Source: an uncultured Brachyspira sp.
GTDB taxonomy: Bacteria > Spirochaetota > Brachyspiria > Brachyspirales > Brachyspiraceae
DNA length: 14,884 nt
Direction: 5' to 3'
Assembly: GCA_934725525.1 (NCBI GenBank)
Contig: CAKVCG010000034.1
Location: 1-14,884, forward strand
Shown: piece after piece, positions 13,399-14,884 of the stretch
How positions within the stretch are numbered: the first letter of the stretch is position 1
How the letters are laid out: each line of letters opens with the position of its first letter
Program-made: the position numbers and the translations under genes
The notes under the pieces: generated by a model
The model's database searches: none
What the model was told of the DNA's origin: nothing
What the model saw: the letters and a program-made list of their open reading frames with translations, nothing else

Positions 13399-14429
13399 CC
13401 AAATATAATATAAATTTTATAGTAGCTGCAATATCATCTTTAATTATAATTTGTATGTCGTCGTATATGATTTTAAATTTAAATACCTCGATAATGAGAA
13501 TTTTAATATTTATGGAATTTATATGCTCTTTTTATTTTGTCACCGTATTTTTTTATAGAATTTCAAAATATTCTAGAATAGAATTATTTTTTTATTTAAT
13601 AACTTTTTTAATTCCTTTTATGATGTCTATACTTGGAATATTTTACGCTTTAAACTTTTTTTCTTTGAATAGAGTATTTTTGAAAGAAAATATAATTTCT
13701 TCTTTTCTTACGCGCGGTTATCATTTTCTTTTTATATTTTATATAACGCATATAATATATTTCTTTTATTTATTTGTTTTGGAAAATAAGAAAAGTTTTT
13801 ATTCAAGCATATCTTCGCATTTTATAATAATAATATCAACCGTTATGGCTTTAATACTTATTATAATTTACGCCGTTCTAAATTGGGTATTCGACAATAA
13901 TATAATTAAGTCTTATGAAAACAAAAAAAATGAGATTATATACGAAGCGGAAACGACTTTTTATGGAGAATATAATACCGAAGATTTTGAATACGAAGGT
14001 TTTGCAAAAACTCTTAATATAGCTATGCTTTATTACGAGAACGAATTGAAATATCAGTCGGACGAATGGGATGATTTTGAAAAAAAACATTTATTATTTG
14101 AAACGGCTATTGTTCAAGGAAACGGATTCTTTATTATGATAAGCGGAAGAGAATTCATTTATCCTTTTTATATGTTTATACTTACTTATATTATAGTTAA
14201 CTCTATTATACTGACATTTTCAATAATATTCTTTAAAGCATTTTTAGAAAAAAAATTTAACGCGTATATAGATATAATAATTAAAGGTTTTGAAGAAGAT
14301 AATTATATATACGCTATAGATACAGACAATATGGAAGATACGGAGATTAAAATTCTATCGGAATTATACAATAAAAAACTTCTTACTTATAAATACCGTG
14401 AAAGATATATAAAGATGTTTATGAAATAG
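13383..14429 (+). CDS. six-TM membrane protein with HAMP-like C-terminus and no output domain
   Basis: 348 residues, family not recognised. Hydrophobic spans lie at about 9-31, 40-58, 67-91, 113-133, 146-169 and 260-286 (counted from the ATG at 13383). With a cytosolic N-terminus the 90-residue segment 170-259 would be outside; it is charged, Glu/Tyr-rich and sensor-like. After the last span a 62-residue cytosolic tail reads FNAYIDIIIKGFEEDN, then DTEIKILSELYNKKLL, which resembles the two helices of a HAMP linker (the second like DEIxxLxxxFNxM). No kinase, cyclase or methyl-accepting domain follows; the stop is clean. An ATG at 13371 gives four extra residues, but the GGAG at 13375-13378 precedes the second ATG by 4 bases and decides for 13383. 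Its partner may be the upstream protein. Confidence 0.77.
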   Translation: MLEKLAKYNINFIVAAISSLIIICMSSYMILNLNTSIMRILIFMEFICSFYFVTVFFYRISKYSRIELFFYLITFLIPFMMSILGIFYALNFFSLNRVFLKENIISSFLTRGYHFLFIFYITHIIYFFYLFVLENKKSFYSSISSHFIIIISTVMALILIIIYAVLNWVFDNNIIKSYENKKNEIIYEAETTFYGEYNTEDFEYEGFAKTLNIAMLYYENELKYQSDEWDDFEKKHLLFETAIVQGNGFFIMISGREFIYPFYMFILTYIIVNSIILTFSIIFFKAFLEKKFNAYIDIIIKGFEEDNYIYAIDTDNMEDTEIKILSELYNKKLLTYKYRERYIKMFMK

Positions 14430-14514
14430 TAATTATTAAATTTGGTTTATTTATATATTTATATTAATCAAAAAGCTAATTCGGTTATATTTTAATTTAT
14501 TTATTGTTTTACTA

Positions 14515-14564
14515 TTGAAATAAAACTAATATTAATATATTATGCTTATATTGAAAATTTGGAG
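14515..14564 (+). promoter_or_regulatory. promoter and ribosome binding site of glyA
   Basis: TTGAAA (14515-14520), a 17-base spacer and TATTAT (14538-14543) form a good promoter, and GGAG (14561-14564) stands 5 bases before the ATG at 14570. Together they fix the translation start and therefore the unusual N-terminal extension. No convincing terminator for the preceding gene is visible in 14430-14514. Confidence 0.6.
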
Positions 14565-14569
14565 AAGCT

Positions 14570-14884
14570 ATGCCAGTTATAAAAACTAATTCAAAAAAAT
14601 CGGTTTATGCAATTAAGAAATCCGTTAAAAAACTTATTAATAAAAATAGCAATAAAAAAAGTAATCTTGCTAAAAATTCTATAAAAAAAGTCGTTTCAAA
14701 AAATATAAAAAAAATAGCGACTACAAAATACTATGTTTCTGAAATTCCTTTAAAATATGCCGATAGAGAAATATTTGGAGCGATAAAAAGAGAATATAAA
14801 AGAGAGCTATCCGTATTGGAACTTATAGCGAGCGAAAATATAGTTTCGAGAGCGGTTATGGAAGCTCAAGGCTCAATATTTACA
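14570..14884 (+). CDS. glyA: serine hydroxymethyltransferase with a lysine-rich N-terminal extension (partial, 3' end outside window)
   Basis: 105 codons are visible. From residue 64 the sequence is classic [24 protein letters not shown], then [20 protein letters not shown], including the ELIASEN substrate/PLP-region signature. SHMT converts serine and tetrahydrofolate to glycine and methylene-tetrahydrofolate in the cytosol. Bacterial SHMTs usually begin only a few residues before the ADxEIxxAI segment; here about 60 residues precede it, with 17 lysines, no arginine or aspartate and a single glutamate, plus repeated KKS and KKxI motifs. There is no ATG between 14570 and the one inside the conserved core (14858), and the promoter and SD are well placed, so the extension appears to be translated. 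The rest of the enzyme lies beyond the window. Confidence 0.93.
   Translation, partial: MPVIKTNSKKSVYAIKKSVKKLINKNSNKKSNLAKNSIKKVVSKNIKKIATTKYYVSEIPLKYADREIFGAIKREYKRELSVLELIASENIVSRAVMEAQGSIFT

Noticed and set aside
13878..14090. Minus-strand 70-residue open frame inside the six-TM gene
   Set aside because: Antisense shadow with no SD and Phe/Ile-rich composition.
1..14884. CRISPR array, tRNA, rRNA, insertion sequence or phage genes
   Set aside because: I saw no regularly spaced direct repeats, no cloverleaf-like GC-rich segments (which stand out in such AT-rich DNA), and no transposase or integrase motifs.

Overview
The window is very AT-rich DNA with a codon style dominated by AAA, ATA, TTA and GAA. 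Together with Gram-negative envelope genes (kdsB, a heptosyltransferase-type GT9 enzyme) and several short dense operons, this suggests a spirochaete of the Brachyspira type. That assignment rests on overall character and protein flavour, not on a marker gene. I see no IS element, phage gene, CRISPR array, tRNA or rRNA, so the region reads as ordinary chromosome with some poorly characterised genes.

Layout. Positions 3-209 hold the C-terminal end of a plus-strand protein (LiaF-like tail). A minus-strand block follows: pepD (436-1872) with its own terminator and promoter, then a two-gene unit of AI-2E family transporter (2991-4109) and GT9 glycosyltransferase (1962-2975). From a divergent promoter region the plus strand carries a large AddA-type helicase/nuclease (4240-7665). 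It runs tail-to-tail into a minus-strand pair: a YkgJ-type cysteine-cluster protein (9142-9561) and a radical-SAM/B12-binding-like protein (7668-9128). A divergent region with a perfect inverted repeat separates this pair from a plus-strand two-TM protein (9741-10754). Then comes a minus-strand operon transcribed as small hypothetical protein, PTS EIIA, kdsB (12479 down to 10803). Finally, on the plus strand, two overlapping genes encode a helical protein and a six-TM protein with a HAMP-like tail (12646-14429), followed by the start of glyA (14570 to the window edge).

How the genes may work together. GT9 and KdsB both belong to lipooligosaccharide core synthesis. KdsB is translationally coupled to a phosphotransferase EIIA domain, a possible link between carbon/phosphate status and the envelope. 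AddA is for double-strand break repair, but no AddB is beside it. PepD and GlyA are housekeeping.

The most unusual points are: (1) the radical SAM protein has lost all three cluster-binding cysteines (Ser222, Ile226, Ser229) in an otherwise intact 486-residue frame, so it looks like a pseudoenzyme; (2) the GlyA start region encodes a lysine-rich extension of about 60 residues in front of the normal SHMT fold; (3) a two-TM protein has a duplicated N-terminal 'FG' half-domain; (4) a perfect 11-bp inverted repeat lies in a divergent promoter region. I did not find a clear multi-gene novel system such as a defence island.
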